In this document: positions 23,212 through 35,060 of the stretch, in pieces
Numbering within the stretch: position 1 is the first letter of the stretch
Layout: the number at the start of each line of letters is the position of its first letter
Assembly (NCBI GenBank): GCA_028641055.1
Contig: CM054057.1
Location: 328,134,482-328,198,481 of the forward strand
Direction of reading: 5' to 3'
Length of the DNA: 64,000 nucleotides
DNA from: Alopecurus myosuroides
Taxonomy: Eukaryota; Streptophyta; Magnoliopsida; Poales; Poaceae
Translations under genes and position numbers: made by a program
Notes under the pieces: generated by a model
What the model was told of the DNA's origin: nothing
Seen by the model: only the letters and a program-made list of their open reading frames with translations
Database searches by the model: none

Positions 23212-24565
23212 TGAAAGTACACAATGGTTAACTAGAGGTAGGGGGGAATAGTTGACCTGCAAATTTTACTCCTTTTTCACTTTTAGATGGGCTTTAGCAA
23301 GTAAACAACTTGGTTATCTAGATGTGCAACTAGGTAGACACCCTATGTGATAAGAAACAAGTATGCAACAGAAGTAATATGCAAGGCACAAGATAACCAC
23401 AAGTGAAAACAAGGAGACAAGGATATGTTTCCCGTAGTTCCTTCTTAAAAGAAGTACGTCTATGTTGGAGGGGTGGGGAGCCAGCTAGGTGCTCCTCAAT
23501 AGCACGGTTGTGCACACCTTGTTCTCCTTGAGCTTCTCCGGTGAGGGAGATTCTCGTTTCCACTATGAGGTCGACTTGAAGGCGTTGACCAAACCTTTAC
23601 AAGGGGGTTGAGGCTACTCCACAAGTGAGATGGAGGATCTCAACAATCCGAAGCTTCTTGCTACAAGGTGGAAGCTACAAGCACTAGGGTTTCTCTAGGA
23701 TGACAAAGCAACCAAGAGATTTACAAGATCCCAAGGGGTATGGTACGGGATTAGCTTGGTAGAAAGGTAGATCTAGGCCTCCTCCATAAGATCCTTCAAA
23801 GGCATTGAGTTTGGTTGGAGGAGGAGGGAGATCTGGGCGTTTTGAGCTCTTGAACAATGGAGGAGAGAGAGGACTGGACGAACTGACTGTCTAGAGGAAA
23901 AAGACAGCTATTTATAGCCTCCTCCAAGATCTGACCGTTGCTGCTCTCCAGGGCCGGGATATTCCGGTGCTAGTACCGGAAATTTCCGGGGCTGCCAGGC
24001 CGGATATTTGAAATCTCCGGGGGGGGGGCGGAATATTGAAAAATCCGAGGCCGGAAAATTCCGGCCAAACTTCCGCCCCCATCTCTGCAAGCTGGCAGCA
24101 GCAACACATTCGAATTTTTGCTAAGGACCAGGGGGCGGAAATTTTCCCTGGAAATTTCCGGGCAAATTTCCGCCCCATTTTCTGCGAGCGGCACAAGCGA
24201 CACCTCCAAATTCTACTAAGGACCAAGGGGCAGGAAATTTGCCCCGAAAATTTCCGGGCAAATTTCCGCCCCATCTTCTGCGAGCGGGCAGCTGGAGGCC
24301 AGTGACTCCATCATTTGGAGCCTTGAGAGGACCTAAACTGAGGATGAGGCCGGAATTTCCGGCCTGTATCCACCGGAAATTCCGGGCAAATATCCTGAAT
24401 AATCCGGCTGTTGTTTTTCTTCTTGAGAAAACCTTTGTGTATCTTCTCGAGAATATCATCATGAATTACATGTGAGGCCAGATGTAGACACTTAAACCAT
24501 ATGGTTAGTAAACATAGCCACGTTGTTATCATCACCAAAATCATTAGAGGAGACATGAGCTTTCA
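23212..24565 (-). repeat. 3' LTR of nested Copia (left copy)
   Basis: 1354-bp LTR pairing with 33701-35060. U3, read on minus from 24565, contains tandem units of about 95 bp and many palindromes of the CCGGAAATTTCCGG type (for example 23976-23989, 24049-24066, 24346-24366). A TATA box GCTATAAATAGC (minus, about 23918-23909) follows the palindromes. Confidence 0.93.
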
Positions 24566-24583
24566 ATCTCCCCCTTTTTGGTG
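24566..24583 (-). other. Polypurine tract of nested Copia
   Basis: On minus CACCAAAAAGGGGGAGAT immediately precedes the 3' LTR, the expected purine-rich plus-strand primer. Confidence 0.88.
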
Positions 24584-24861
24584 AGTGATGACAACACGAT
24601 ATTTGCATAGTGATAATCCAACAATTTGATAGGAATTAAAACATCACAGATAATCATAACTAGGAGACATGCCTCCCGGTAATATAAGTTCACGAATAGG
24701 AAATCCACGAATAAACGGTCACGAATAAAACGAAGTTCGAAAAGCACGAGAGATAAAAAACAGCCCACCCTAGCAAATCTCGCGATCTCTAGATCTTCCC
24801 CCCTTTGGCATTAGGATACCAAAAAGAGAGAAGGATGCACTAACGTCCCAAGGAACAAGCT

Positions 24862-26678
24862 CTAGGCCATGGCATCATCATCATCATCCTCGGCATGCTC
24901 GGTGTAGTCTTCCTCCTCACTAGAAGTGGCGATGTCATCATAATCAAGAACGTCGAGATCCTAGTCCATGTCACGGTTGTTCCAGTTGCAGTAAGGAATC
25001 TGAGGACGAAGAGGAGCAGGAACATTGGGCATGTTGAGAGCTGTCATGATGGAGCGTTGATTCTCTTGAATGGTGCGGTGCTCAACATAGGCATTTTAGT
25101 TCTCCTTGTGTATGAATACATTCATGCACATCACCTTCTCAATAGCACGAACAACCCATGAGTGCTTCTTGGTACCTGGAGGAGCCTGTCTCATGCGAGG
25201 ATCATGGTGTCCCTGACCGGTGGCACCAACATCATGTGCAACTTGCCAAGTGTGGGAGCTCTTCTTGTACAGTTTCACATCCTTGTGAGTCTCACAGTCC
25301 AACTCAAGACCTGCACGAAGATCAGTAGGATACCTAGACTTGATGAGCTGGTGCATAAGAGAGCATAGTGGATCTCATTGAAGATAAAGTCCATCACATC
25401 AATCTTGTGGCGCTCAGTATCCTCAAGATCTCCTTCAGTGAAAGTCAGGAAGGCATGGTGCATGAGGTTCACCAAATGGCCACAAATCTCATCATTGTTG
25501 CCACCGCTAGGGGGAATGGTCTCCCAGAACATGCGCAGAAGGATGTCATATATATCATAGAGGCCCTTGGCAGAACCCACAACACCACGAGGACCATACA
25601 ACTCAACCAACTTGTTCTTTTCATACTCCATGCCATGGATGTGCATGCGAGCACCCTGAGGGACATTGAGGCCAGCAAACGGATACCCGAGCTCAGCAAC
25701 AAAATCATGGAACGTGGCAGTGAGCAAGTCAGGGCTAGACATCCAGGTCATACCAATCTCCTCAGCCTCATCAATGACCAGGGTAGCGAAGAACTACTGA
25801 ATGAAGGTGGTGTTGTAGGAGCATTGGGTCTCCATGAGAGGGCGCAGACCAAGGAGCTCAGCAAGATTGACAGAGTTGCTGAAATAGGCAGGACTGGCAG
25901 CCATGTGTGCAAAGTTGATGTATTTCATTGGGCAGACATGCTCGCTCATCACGGTGTATACCTGCCTGTACAGAGTCTCCTTATCCACATGCCAGAAGCA
26001 AGAATCAGTGGTGGTATCCTAGGGTCCCTCTATGTACCATGCCTTGGAGCGCCAAGATTTAAACTCACCTACAGACATGGTGGCCACGTTGAGAGTGGCC
26101 TTACCCTGTTGCTTGTTGGCCCTACGAGCAGCCCTATCGGCATTGCGCTGGTGCTCATACTCTTGTTGTTCATCACGCTGACGCTGACGAGTCACGGCTT
26201 CGTCAACAAGCACACCATCATCATTCTCCCTGAAGTGGCGCCACCGCTTGCGAGAGCTAGTCACCTTGGTGGGCCTAGAGCTTGAACCATCTACGAGAAA
26301 AGCGAAAGCAAACCAAAAAGAAAAGCGAAAACAACATAAAATAGGGGCTCACATCTTAGAGGAGTGGAATAATGAGATCTCTGTAAAAGATTCAGAGTAG
26401 GCCGAAAATTCCGGTCCTTGCTGAAATTTACGGGGGGCGGAAATTCCGGCCTGGGGGGCGGAAATTTCTGGCCCTGGAAAAAATTGCATGAGGGCTACGA
26501 GCCAGGCCTGCAATGAATCTAAAACTAGATGGGAGGCAATGGGAGGAACAGCAAGTGATAAATTGGACTGGTAAGGGGAAGTTCCAACCCTAGACTTATG
26601 GGAGATCGAATGTACCGAGATCTAATCTTCCGAGAAACCCTAGGTTGCGGAGAAAACATGACACATACCGGGATCCAT
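24862..26678 (-). pseudogene. Accessory 'putative plant transposon protein' gene, two exons, with stops
   Basis: This gene lies between RNase H and the 3' LTR, in sense with the element. Exon 1 is ATG GAT CCC G (26678-26669), ending at donor GTATGT. Exon 2 starts after CTCGTAG at 26290. The join is in frame and leads into SSSRPTKVTSSRKRWRHFRE. The same frame then carries CPMKYINFAHMAASPAYF, AELLGLRPLM, LVELYGPRGVVG, MFWETIPPSGGNNDEI and VMDFIFNEIHYAL, as in the grass 'putative plant transposon protein' group (PF20167-like). TAG stops interrupt at 26021-26019 and 25796-25794. A frameshift near 25360 moves to the frame with KDVKLYKKSSHTWQ. TAA at 25098-25096 and TAG at 24963-24961 follow, and the natural end is TAG at 24864-24862 after an acidic tail. 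Function unknown. Confidence 0.72.
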
Positions 26679-27195
26679 GGATGGGCACGGATGTGCGGTC
26701 TCTTGATCCGCAAAAGGTAGCCGGAAGACGAAGAAGGGATGCGACAGGGCCTCCCGGGGAGCTCTGAGGAGGCGACTGCGGTTGGGGAAGGAGTGGAGGC
26801 GAGGGGAGGGGAAAGATGTGGGAACTCCCCTCCGGTCGCCTATTTAGAGGCCCCAACCGCTTACCCCGGAATATTCTGGTGTGGAAGCCGGAAATTTCAG
26901 GGGGCCGGAGATTTCGCTCGGACATTCCGCCCCAAAAGTCTGGGGTGCCTTCTGCGAGGGGGCACAACGGATTGGAGTTGAGTTTCGGGGTGAAATCTCG
27001 AAACCCGGAAATTTCCGGGCTTAAGACACGGAATATTTCGGGCCCCGGATATTTGTCCCGGAAATTTCCGCCCAAATTTCTAGAGTGCCTTCTGAGAGCT
27101 GGCACAGGGGAAATGAGGGAAATTTTTCAAGACAAGTATCACGGGGCCGGAAATTTCCGGGCCTTAGGCCGGAATTTCCGGGGTTCCCACACACA
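26390..27195 (-). promoter_or_regulatory. LTR-like palindrome block and promoter of accessory gene
   Basis: The block repeats LTR U3 features: CGGAAATTTCCG palindromes (27005-27018, 27057-27070, 27147-27160) and CTTCTGCGAG.GGGCAC units found in the LTR at 24280-24295. On minus a TATA-like CTCTAAATAGG (about 26849-26839) comes next, then a CT-rich leader to the ATG at 26678. The palindromes-TATA-leader order is the same as in the LTR. A weaker group of palindromes is in the intron (26400-26475). Confidence 0.55.
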
Positions 27196-27570
27196 CAGAG
27201 TTTTGGAAAAAATAGATAAGGTATGAGCCTCCAAAAACGAGAAAAACAAAAACAACGACAATGGAAACGCAAACACGAAAACAAGAAAACAGCAAAAGAG
27301 ACAACCAACATAACAAAGATAGAAATGTTGGTGGCCGAAGGCACCGTGTTTGAGTGTATACCAAGGAGCCATGAAGATATATCTTGGGCCCAAAAGCATG
27401 ACTCACGTTAAAGCACAATAAGTCACAAAATGACTAGATATACATGAAGTTTTGATTGTTTTGCGCATGATAGGAGGAGTGTTGGTTCATGAGTTCAAAT
27501 ACGCCCCCCTTTGTCCATGCCTACATCTAAATCTAGATAACATGTGTAATGAAGGTATCTATGCAAGGGT

Positions 27571-29985
27571 TCAAGTGAAGTTAGACGCATCGATCACATT
27601 TAGTTCATTCCTCAAACCCCGAAACCTTGGTTCATCAAGTGCCTTCGTGAAGATATCCGCAAGTTGATCCTTGGTCGGCACATAGGAGAGATCAATATCG
27701 CCCTTCTCAACATGATCCTGAAAGAAGTGATGCTGAATCTCAATGTGCTTCGTCTTGGAGTGAAGAACGAGATTGTAGGCGATCTGGATAGAACTCTCAT
27801 TGTCGCACAAGAGAGGGACCTTGTCGAAGTCGATACCATAATCTCGCAAAGTTTGCCGCATCCATAGCAATTGAGCACAACAACTTTCCGCGGAGATGTA
27901 CTCGGCCTCGGTGGTTGAGAGAGCGCTGCAATTTTGCTTCTTGGAAGACCAACATACCAAAGAGCGACCAAGAAATTGGCAACCACCGGATGTAGACTTC
28001 CTATCCGTCTTTTCTCCAGCATAATCCGCATCTGAGTACCCGATGAGCTGAAAGCTTGAACCCTTGGGATACCAAAGACCAAAGTTTGGGGTATGAACTA
28101 AATAGCGAAAGATACGTTTAACCGCTTCAAAATGACTTTGCCTCGGAGAGGCTTGAAACCTTGCACATTAACCTACACTATACATAATATCGGGTCTAGA
28201 TGCACAAAGGTAGAGCAAAGAGCCAATCATGGAGCGGTATACCTTTTGATCTACCTCTTTACCGTTCGGGTCGGGTTTCAAGTCAAGAGTCGTTGACATG
28301 GGGGTTTTCATGGGCTTGGCGTCATGCATGTTGAATCGTTTGAGCATGTCTTGTGTATACTTGGCTTGCTTGATGAAAGTGCCTTCGGGGTGTTGCTTGA
28401 TCTCAAAGCCAAGAAAATACTCCAACTCGCCCATCATAGACATCTCAAATTTGTCCGTCATAAGCTTGCAAAACTCATCATTGAACTTGGTGTTAGTAGA
28501 ACCAAAAATGATATCATCCACATAGAGTTGGCATATGAACAAGTCACCTCCAACCTTTTTGGTGAAAAGGGTGGGATCGATTAAACCAACATTGAACCCA
28601 CGATCCACTAGAAACTCTTTAAGGTGCTCGTACCACGCACGTGGAGCTTGTTTAAGTCCATAGAGCGCCTTATCGAGTTTGTAGACATAATCGGGGTGGT
28701 TGGGATCCTCGAAACCCGGAGGTTGCTTGACATATACCAACTCATGAATAAGACCATTTAGGAAAGCACTTTTAACATCCATTTGTTGTAGTTTGAAATT
28801 ATGATGAGAAGCATAGGTAAGCAAGATACTAATAGATTCAAGATGAGCTACGGGAGCGAAAGTTTGACCGAAATCGACAACTTCAACTTGAGAAAAGCCT
28901 TGAGGCACCAATCTTTCCTTGTTGCGAATGACGATACCATCTTTATCTTGCTTGTTCTTGAATACCCATTTGGTGCCGATGACGTTCTTGCAATCTTTCG
29001 GCCTTGGCACTAACTTCCACACTTTGTTGCGCTCGAAGTTGTTGAGCTCATCATGCATAGCTTCAAGCCAATCTTGGTCTTCAAGCGCTTCATAGACCTT
29101 CTTGGGCTCAATGTGAGAGACGAAAGCATGTGCCTTGCTAAAATCTGCCAATTTCCTTCTCGTGACTACCCTTCCACGAACTTGTCCAAGAATCATGTCC
29201 TCCGTGTGACCGGCACGAGCAAGATTTTCTAGCCTTCTTTTTTCCCTACACGCTAGCAACTCCTCCAAAGACTCCTTGGATATGGCTTGATCATCACCTT
29301 CATCATCGGAGACATGTCCGTCTTTCCCTTGATCTTGTTCATCAACGGGAGATGGATCTTTTATGTGTTGGGTTCTATCACCAACATGAGTGTCTTGTCC
29401 TTGTCCTTCATTGTGAGCTTGGCCTTGATTATGAGCTTGGCCTTGAGTGTTAGCTTGGCCTTGAGTGTTAACTTGGACTTGATCGATGGAATGATCTTGA
29501 TCATTAGCTTGGCCTTGATTTGTAGCTTGAGGGATTGGTGCATCTTGTTGGGTAGTTTGTGTATCAATGGGTGTAGTCAATGGCTCCACTTGAGTGGAGC
29601 ATAGTCCTTCTCCCTCCGTCATCCGATAACCCTCAATCGGGATTATTTCACAAATCCCCATTCTTCTTATGACGATGGGAGGAATTGCATCTCCTACAAC
29701 ACCATGATCTATACGGCCCCCTTGGGACCCATTATCCTCATCAAACACCACGTCTATAGCTTCTTCAACTTGTCCGGTGAACTTGTTGTAGACTCTATAA
29801 GCGTGAGCGTTTGTGGCATAACCAACAAAAATACCCTCATATGACTTGGTCTTGAATTTTGACAAGCATTTACCTCTCTTACGAATGAAGCACTTGCAAC
29901 CAAAAACCTTGAAGTATGAAACATCCGGCTTCTTGCCCGTGAGGATCTCATAAGGAGTCTTGTTCAAGATCTTGCGGAGATACAA
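27571..29985 (-). pseudogene. Copia integrase C-terminus, reverse transcriptase and RNase H, one stop
   Basis: One frame runs from 29985 to the stop at 27571 with a single TAA at 28170-28168. Order: integrase C-terminal part (YLRKILNKTPYEILTGKKP, FGCKCFIRKRG, YRVYNKFTGQVEE), a Gln/Thr-rich linker with GQANTQGQA-type repeats (about 29520-29360), RT (TKWVFKNKQDKDG, QQMDVKSAFLNG, ALYGLKQAPRAWYEHL, LYVDDIIFGST, MIGSLLYLCASRPDIMYS), then RNase H (GYSDADYAG, ALSTTEAEYISA, LLCDNESS, HIEIQHHF). The YVDD catalytic pair and the RNase H acidic residues are retained, so decay is light. Confidence 0.9.
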
Positions 29986-30990
29986 CCGGTTGCTAGCATG
30001 GCAAGCGGTGGAGACGGCCTCGGCCCAAAAATTGTAGGAGAAGAGAATTCCGCAATCATGGTCCTTGCCGCATCCATTAGTGTCCGGTTCTTCCTCTCCG
30101 CCACACCATTTTGTTGAGGGGTATAGGGAGTGGAATATTGATGAGCAATCCCCTCTTCGCTAAGAAATCCCTCCACGATGTAGTTCTTGAACTCGGAGCC
30201 ATTATCACTCTGGATCGCCATAATGCTCGTATTGTGTTGGCGCTCTACCAAAGTGATGAACTCGATGACTCTATTTTAAGTCTCACTCTTCCTATTGAAG
30301 AAGTACACCCAACAATATCTTGAATAGTCATCCACAATCACCAAGCAATACTTCTTTCCTCCAAGACTATCATATGATAGGGGACCAAAAAGGTCCAAGT
30401 GAATGAGCTCGAGGATTCTTGAGGTGGTGATGGTGGTCTTGGTGGGGTGAGCTTCTCCATGTTGCTTTCCAAGAACGCAAGAGCTACACACACGATCTTT
30501 GGCAAACTTAGCATTCGTTAGTCCTAGAACATGATTGCCACTTTGAAGGTCATGCAACGTCCTCATATTGGTGTGAGCTAACCGGCGATGCCATAGCCAA
30601 CCCACATCAACTTTAGCCATTAGGCATGTCGCGGCACACGTGTCTCCTTTAGAGAAGTCCACTACATACATGCCATTCTCGACATGCCCAACAAAGGCTA
30701 CTTTAAGAGTCGTCTCCCAAGTGACAATCACATTCTCTTTATTAAAGAACGAGGTAAAACCACCTTTTGCAAGTTGAAGAACTGAGATGAGATTGTAACC
30801 AAGGGACTCGACTAGGAGAACATTCTCAATTGATAAATCATTTGAGATAGCTACCTTGCCTCGTCCCAATACCTTTAGCTCGGAGTTATCACCAATAGTG
30901 ACGCAATTGAGATGTGGTAATGGAGGATTAAGATCACTCATTGCGTCCTTGCTTCCGGTCATATGTTGGGATGCACCACTATCCACCGTC
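29964..30990 (-). pseudogene. Copia protease, zinc-binding and integrase core, one stop
   Basis: Protease active site DSGASQHMT near 30985. Then come a retropepsin-like fold segment, the pre-integrase zinc domain (WHRRLAHTNMRTLH and CSSCVLGKQHG, an H..H, C..C pattern), and the integrase core with first Asp in LIHLDLFGPL, second in SDNGSEF (about 30205) and Glu in PQQNGVAERKNR. A TAA at 30278-30276 splits the core between the two Asp residues, and a frameshift near 30000 separates it from the next block. The protease joins the upstream coiled-coil block through a stop and frameshift near 31010. Confidence 0.88.
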
Positions 30991-31026
30991 CATTTGCCCG
31001 ACCCGGAAGCACTTCCCTACAATAGA

Positions 31027-33648
31027 TTAGTGTCTTGATTTAGGTACCCATCGTTGAATGGGTCCTCTTTTGTTAGCAACAAGGGTCTTTGGAACCCAAA
31101 TAGTCCAATGATAGTCATCACCATAATAAGTACCAACATATTTAGCATACACATGACCATCTCTAGATTTCATAAGAACATAAGATGGATTATATTTGCC
31201 GGCAAAGTCATTGTGAGTGGTGCTCCCCCTAGAGGTCTCACCACCCACAATGGTGTTGGTCTCCTTTTCTTTGATCACCTCTCCCTCTTTCACAAATTTC
31301 ACTCCTTGTGAGGAAGAGGTGACCTTCTTCTTGTTCTTCTTGTACTTCTTCTTTGACTTAGCTACATAGCCAAGTCCCTCCTTTCCATTCTTGACTCTTT
31401 GAGGAACCACCTCATTGAGAGTCTTCTCACTTCCTACAAGATTAGTTGCACCACAAGAATTGCTAGGAAAAGTACTAATGCTAGTAGATGAAGAGGACAT
31501 GACTTGCTTATTTGATTGTTGAGCTAGGAGATTGTCACGAGATTTGGTTAGCTTGTCATGAATTTCTTTAAGAGACGTGAACTCCTTTTCTAGTTTTTCA
31601 TGACGAGCAACAAGTTCCTCGTGAGCAATTCCTAGCTTCAACTCTTCATTTTCAAGTGTTTTAACAAGAGCAAGAGATTGTTCATTATCTTTCCTAAGCT
31701 TAGAGACACTCATAGAAAAAGTCTCTTCAAGACTAGATAATTTCTCCTCAAGAGAGGCTCTAATGGAACGCTCATTTTCAAGAGCCTTTTCAAGCTCTTT
31801 ATCATTGCAAGAGTGACCTCCATGGCTTTCCAAGGTCATGATAATTTCCTCCTTTTCATCTACAAGAGAGTTAGCATCATCAAGTTGCCGCAAAAGGGCA
31901 TTCACTTTCTCCTTAGTCTCACCTTTGAGGCCTAGCTAACCAAATGCCTAGCTCCTTTGCCTCACTATCCTCCTCACAAACATTTTCAACACAATCCAAT
32001 AATGAAGGAGGGTTAGTGACAATGGTTTTGGAGTTGGGAGAGCATACCGAAGTGGCTTTTTCCATAAGACATGTAGGTCGGATAGCTGCAATCTCATTGG
32101 GGGATTCAAATAGAGAGACCGATGGAGATGAAGCGGTAGCTATGGCAACATGGTCCACACCTACCACTTCATCTTCTCCTTCATCTCCGGAGATATAGGT
32201 TTCCAACACCGCCCCTTCTTGAACGTAAAGAGCCCTTGGCACTCTTCTAGCGAAGTTCTTGTTTTGTGGAGCCTTGGCCTTGTTCTTGCGGACAAGCTTG
32301 CCTTCATTTTCTTCTCTTGGCTCAAAAGGGAACTCCTTCACGAAATGATTTGCACTCCCACAATTGTAGCATGTCCTTGGTTGCTCCCCCTTCTTCTTGT
32401 AGTTCTTGTTTCGTGGAGGTCTTGGAGAGCCGGCCTTGTGAGCTTCCCATCTCTTCCAATATCCGTGCATAGCAAGGGCAATGCACTTATGAGAGCCGGC
32501 GTAAGTGTCCTCGTAGTCTTCCTCGTCATCATCCTCCTCTTCAACTTCTTCAACTCGAGCCATTGCCTTTGACTTCAATGTAAGATTGGGTGACTTTCCC
32601 ATTCCTCTAGAGCGAGCGAGAGCATCATACGCACTCTTGTGCGATAGGGATATGGCAATGAACTCGCTAAGAACACCAATGGAGTTGAGGGAATTGTAGT
32701 CCGCTCTTGTCCGTATGCTAGTGGAGAGGTTATTCTCGAAGGGGGTAATTACTTTGACGAACTTCCTCTTTATCCACTCATCGGATATCTCTTCTTTCCA
32801 AAGTCCCTCAATTGATTGGCAAGGGTGACAACTCTCCTATATAGCTCCTCGGGGGACTCATCCTCTTGCATAATAAATTTCTCGGAGTTGTCAATAGCCA
32901 CATCATACTTGGATGATTGGATCCTAGAATTGCCTTGAAACAAAGTGTCAAGCTTGTCCCAAGCTTCCTTGGCGGTCTTGCAACCACGAATGTGAGTGAG
33001 ATGCTCCCTTGGAAGAGCCTTTTGAATGATGACAAGGGAGGTTTTGTTGAGTTGAGATTCCACATCCTCCCTAGGAGTCAAGTTTATTGGGTCATGGGGA
33101 TGGAACCCATGAATCACACTCCTCCACAAAGCGGTGCACGAGCCGTAAATATGTGACTCCATTTCAAACTTCCAAGAAGAGGATTCATTAGTCTTAAGCA
33201 TGGGAGGAAGTCCAACATTAAGAATGTGTGGCATTGAAACTATTGGATGGATGGAGTCATAATTTTGAGGTGGTGGAACTTTTGAGTTAGACCCCGAACC
33301 ATTAGCCGCTTGAGACTTGGAGCCTCCGGAATTCTCCTTTGCCTTAGCCTTTTGTGTGGCTTTCGCCTTGGCTTTGGCAATGTTGTCTTCGACTTCGGTA
33401 TCGTCCAGAATAGTTTCCTCTTCCAAACTATCCGCATCGGAGACATGGGGATAATTCGCGTTCCCCTTAGGTTTATCCATCATGTTCTCCAACATCCTCT
33501 TGATGGAGGAAACCTCCGAACCAACACTAGAGCTAACCTTGGACAATTGGGTTTGAATGGTCACAACTGTTGTCTCCAGGTTAGCTATAGTCTCGGCCAT
33601 TTTGGAGAGCTCATCCTTAGAAGATTCAAGATCATCTCCGTTGGCCAT
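31027..33648 (-). pseudogene. Copia gag with CCHC knuckle and coiled-coil extension, frameshifted
   Basis: The gag starts at ATG 33648 (MANGDDLESSKDELSKM) and has a UBN2/DUF4219-type core (SSWKFEMESHIYG, GCKTAKEAWDKLDTLFQG, ESPEELYRRVVTLANQL). A frameshift near 32795 leads to an acidic stretch, then the zinc knuckle CYNCGSANHFVKEF, where the fourth ligand is Phe instead of Cys. A second frameshift near 31925 leads to a long coiled coil (KELEKALENERSIRASLEEK, EELVARHEKLEKEF), a Lys-rich patch (KSKKKYKKNKKK) and a stop at 31027. The long coiled-coil tail is characteristic of Sirevirus-type gag. Confidence 0.87.
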
Positions 33649-33685
33649 GATACTCTTAGGCGTCTAAGCCCGATATAAGAGCCGA

Positions 33686-33698
33686 GGCTCTGATACCA
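33686..33698 (-). other. Primer binding site, initiator Met-tRNA
   Basis: On minus TGGTATCAGAGCC follows the 5' LTR after two bases; it marks the start of the interior. Confidence 0.92.
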
Positions 33699-33700
33699 AC

Positions 33701-35060
33701 TGAAAGTACACAATGGTCAACTAGAGGGGGGGTGAATAGGTGACCTACAAATTTTAGTCCTTTTTCACTTTTAGATGGGCTTTAGCAAGTAAACAACTTG
33801 GTTATCTAGATGTGCAACTAGGTAGACACCCTGTGTGATAAGAAACAAGTACGCAACGGAAGTAATATGCAAGGCACAAGATAACCACAAGTGAAAACAC
33901 GGAGACAAGGATATGTTTCCCGTAGTTCCTTCTTAAAAGAAGTACGTCTACATTGGAGAGTTGGGGAGCCACCTAGGCGCTCCTCAATAGCACAATTTTG
34001 CACACCTTGTTCTCCTTGAGCTTCTCCTGTGAGGGAGATTCTCGTTTCCACTATGAGGTCGACTTGAAGGTGTTGACCAAACCTTTACAAGGGGGTTGAG
34101 ACTACTCCAAAAGTAAGATGGAGGCTCTCAACAATCTGAAGCTTCTTGCTACAAGGTGGAAGCTACAAGCACTAGCGTTTCTCTAGGATGACAAAGCAAC
34201 CAAGAGATTTACAAGATCCCAAGGGGTATGGTATGGGAAAACGATTTTTGGCTGGGTAGAAAGGTAGATCTAGGCATCCTCTATCAGATCCTTGAAGGGC
34301 ATCAAGTTTGGTTGGAGGAGGAGGGATATTGAGGCGTTTTGAGCTCTTGAACAATGGAGGAGAGAGAGGAATGGACGAACTGACTGTCTAGAGGAAGACG
34401 ACAACTATTTATAGTCTCCTCCAAGATCTGACCGTTGCTGCTCTCCAGGGCCGGAATATTCCGGTGCTAGTACCGGAAATTTCCGGGGCTGCCAAGCCGG
34501 ATATTTGAAATCTCTGGGGGCGGAATATTGAAAAATCCGGGGACGGAAAATTCCGGCCAAACTTTCGCCCCCATCTCTGCAAGCTGGCAGCAACGCATTC
34601 GAATTTTCACCAAGGACCAGGGGGCCGAAAATTTGCCCCGGAAATTTCCGGGCAAATTTCTGCCCCATCTTCTACGAGCGGGCACAAGCGACACCTCCAA
34701 ATTCTGCTAAGGACCAAGGGGCCGGAAATTTGCCTCGGAAATTTCCGGGCAAATTTCCGCCCCAACTTCTGCAAGCGGGCAGCTGGAGGCTAGTGACTTC
34801 ATCGTTTGGAGCCTCGAGAGGTCCGGAATATTTCGGGGCTGAGGCCGGAATTTCCGGCCTGTATCCACCGGAAATTTTGGGCAAATATCCTGAATAATTC
34901 GGCTGCAGTTTTTCTTCTTCAGAAAACCTTTGTGTATCTTCTCGAGAATATCATCGTGAATTATATGTGAGGCCAGCCGTAGACACTTAAACCATATGGT
35001 TAGTAAACATACCCGCGTTGTTATCATCACCAAAATCATTAGAGGAGACATGATCTTTCA
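33701..35060 (-). repeat. 5' LTR of nested Copia (right copy)
   Basis: 1360-bp LTR matching 23212-24565. It has the same palindrome-rich U3 (34440-34880) and TATA box (minus, about 34415-34406, CTATAAATAG). TSD copy CTTGG follows at 35061-35065. Confidence 0.93.

Larger units (their letters stand above)
23212..35060 (-). mobile_element. Sirevirus-like Copia LTR retrotransposon, nested, minus strand
   Basis: Complete element with LTRs TGAAAG...CTTTCA (read on minus), target duplication CTTGG at 23207-23211 and 35061-35065, Met-tRNA primer site at 33698-33686 and polypurine tract at 24583-24566. Order on minus: LTR, long gag with zinc knuckle and coiled coil, protease, integrase, RT, RNase H, LTR-like regulatory block, intron-containing accessory gene, LTR. 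The long coiled-coil gag extension, the RT string LYVDDIIFG and the palindrome-rich LTR point to the Sirevirus (Maximus-type) lineage by inference. Pol is nearly complete, broken by a few stops and frameshifts. LTRs differ by about 11 sites in the first 205 bp. Confidence 0.93.

Noticed and set aside
25368..26285. 305-codon plus-strand open frame
   Set aside because: It is the antisense shadow of the accessory gene on minus, which carries the recognisable motifs and the in-frame exon join.
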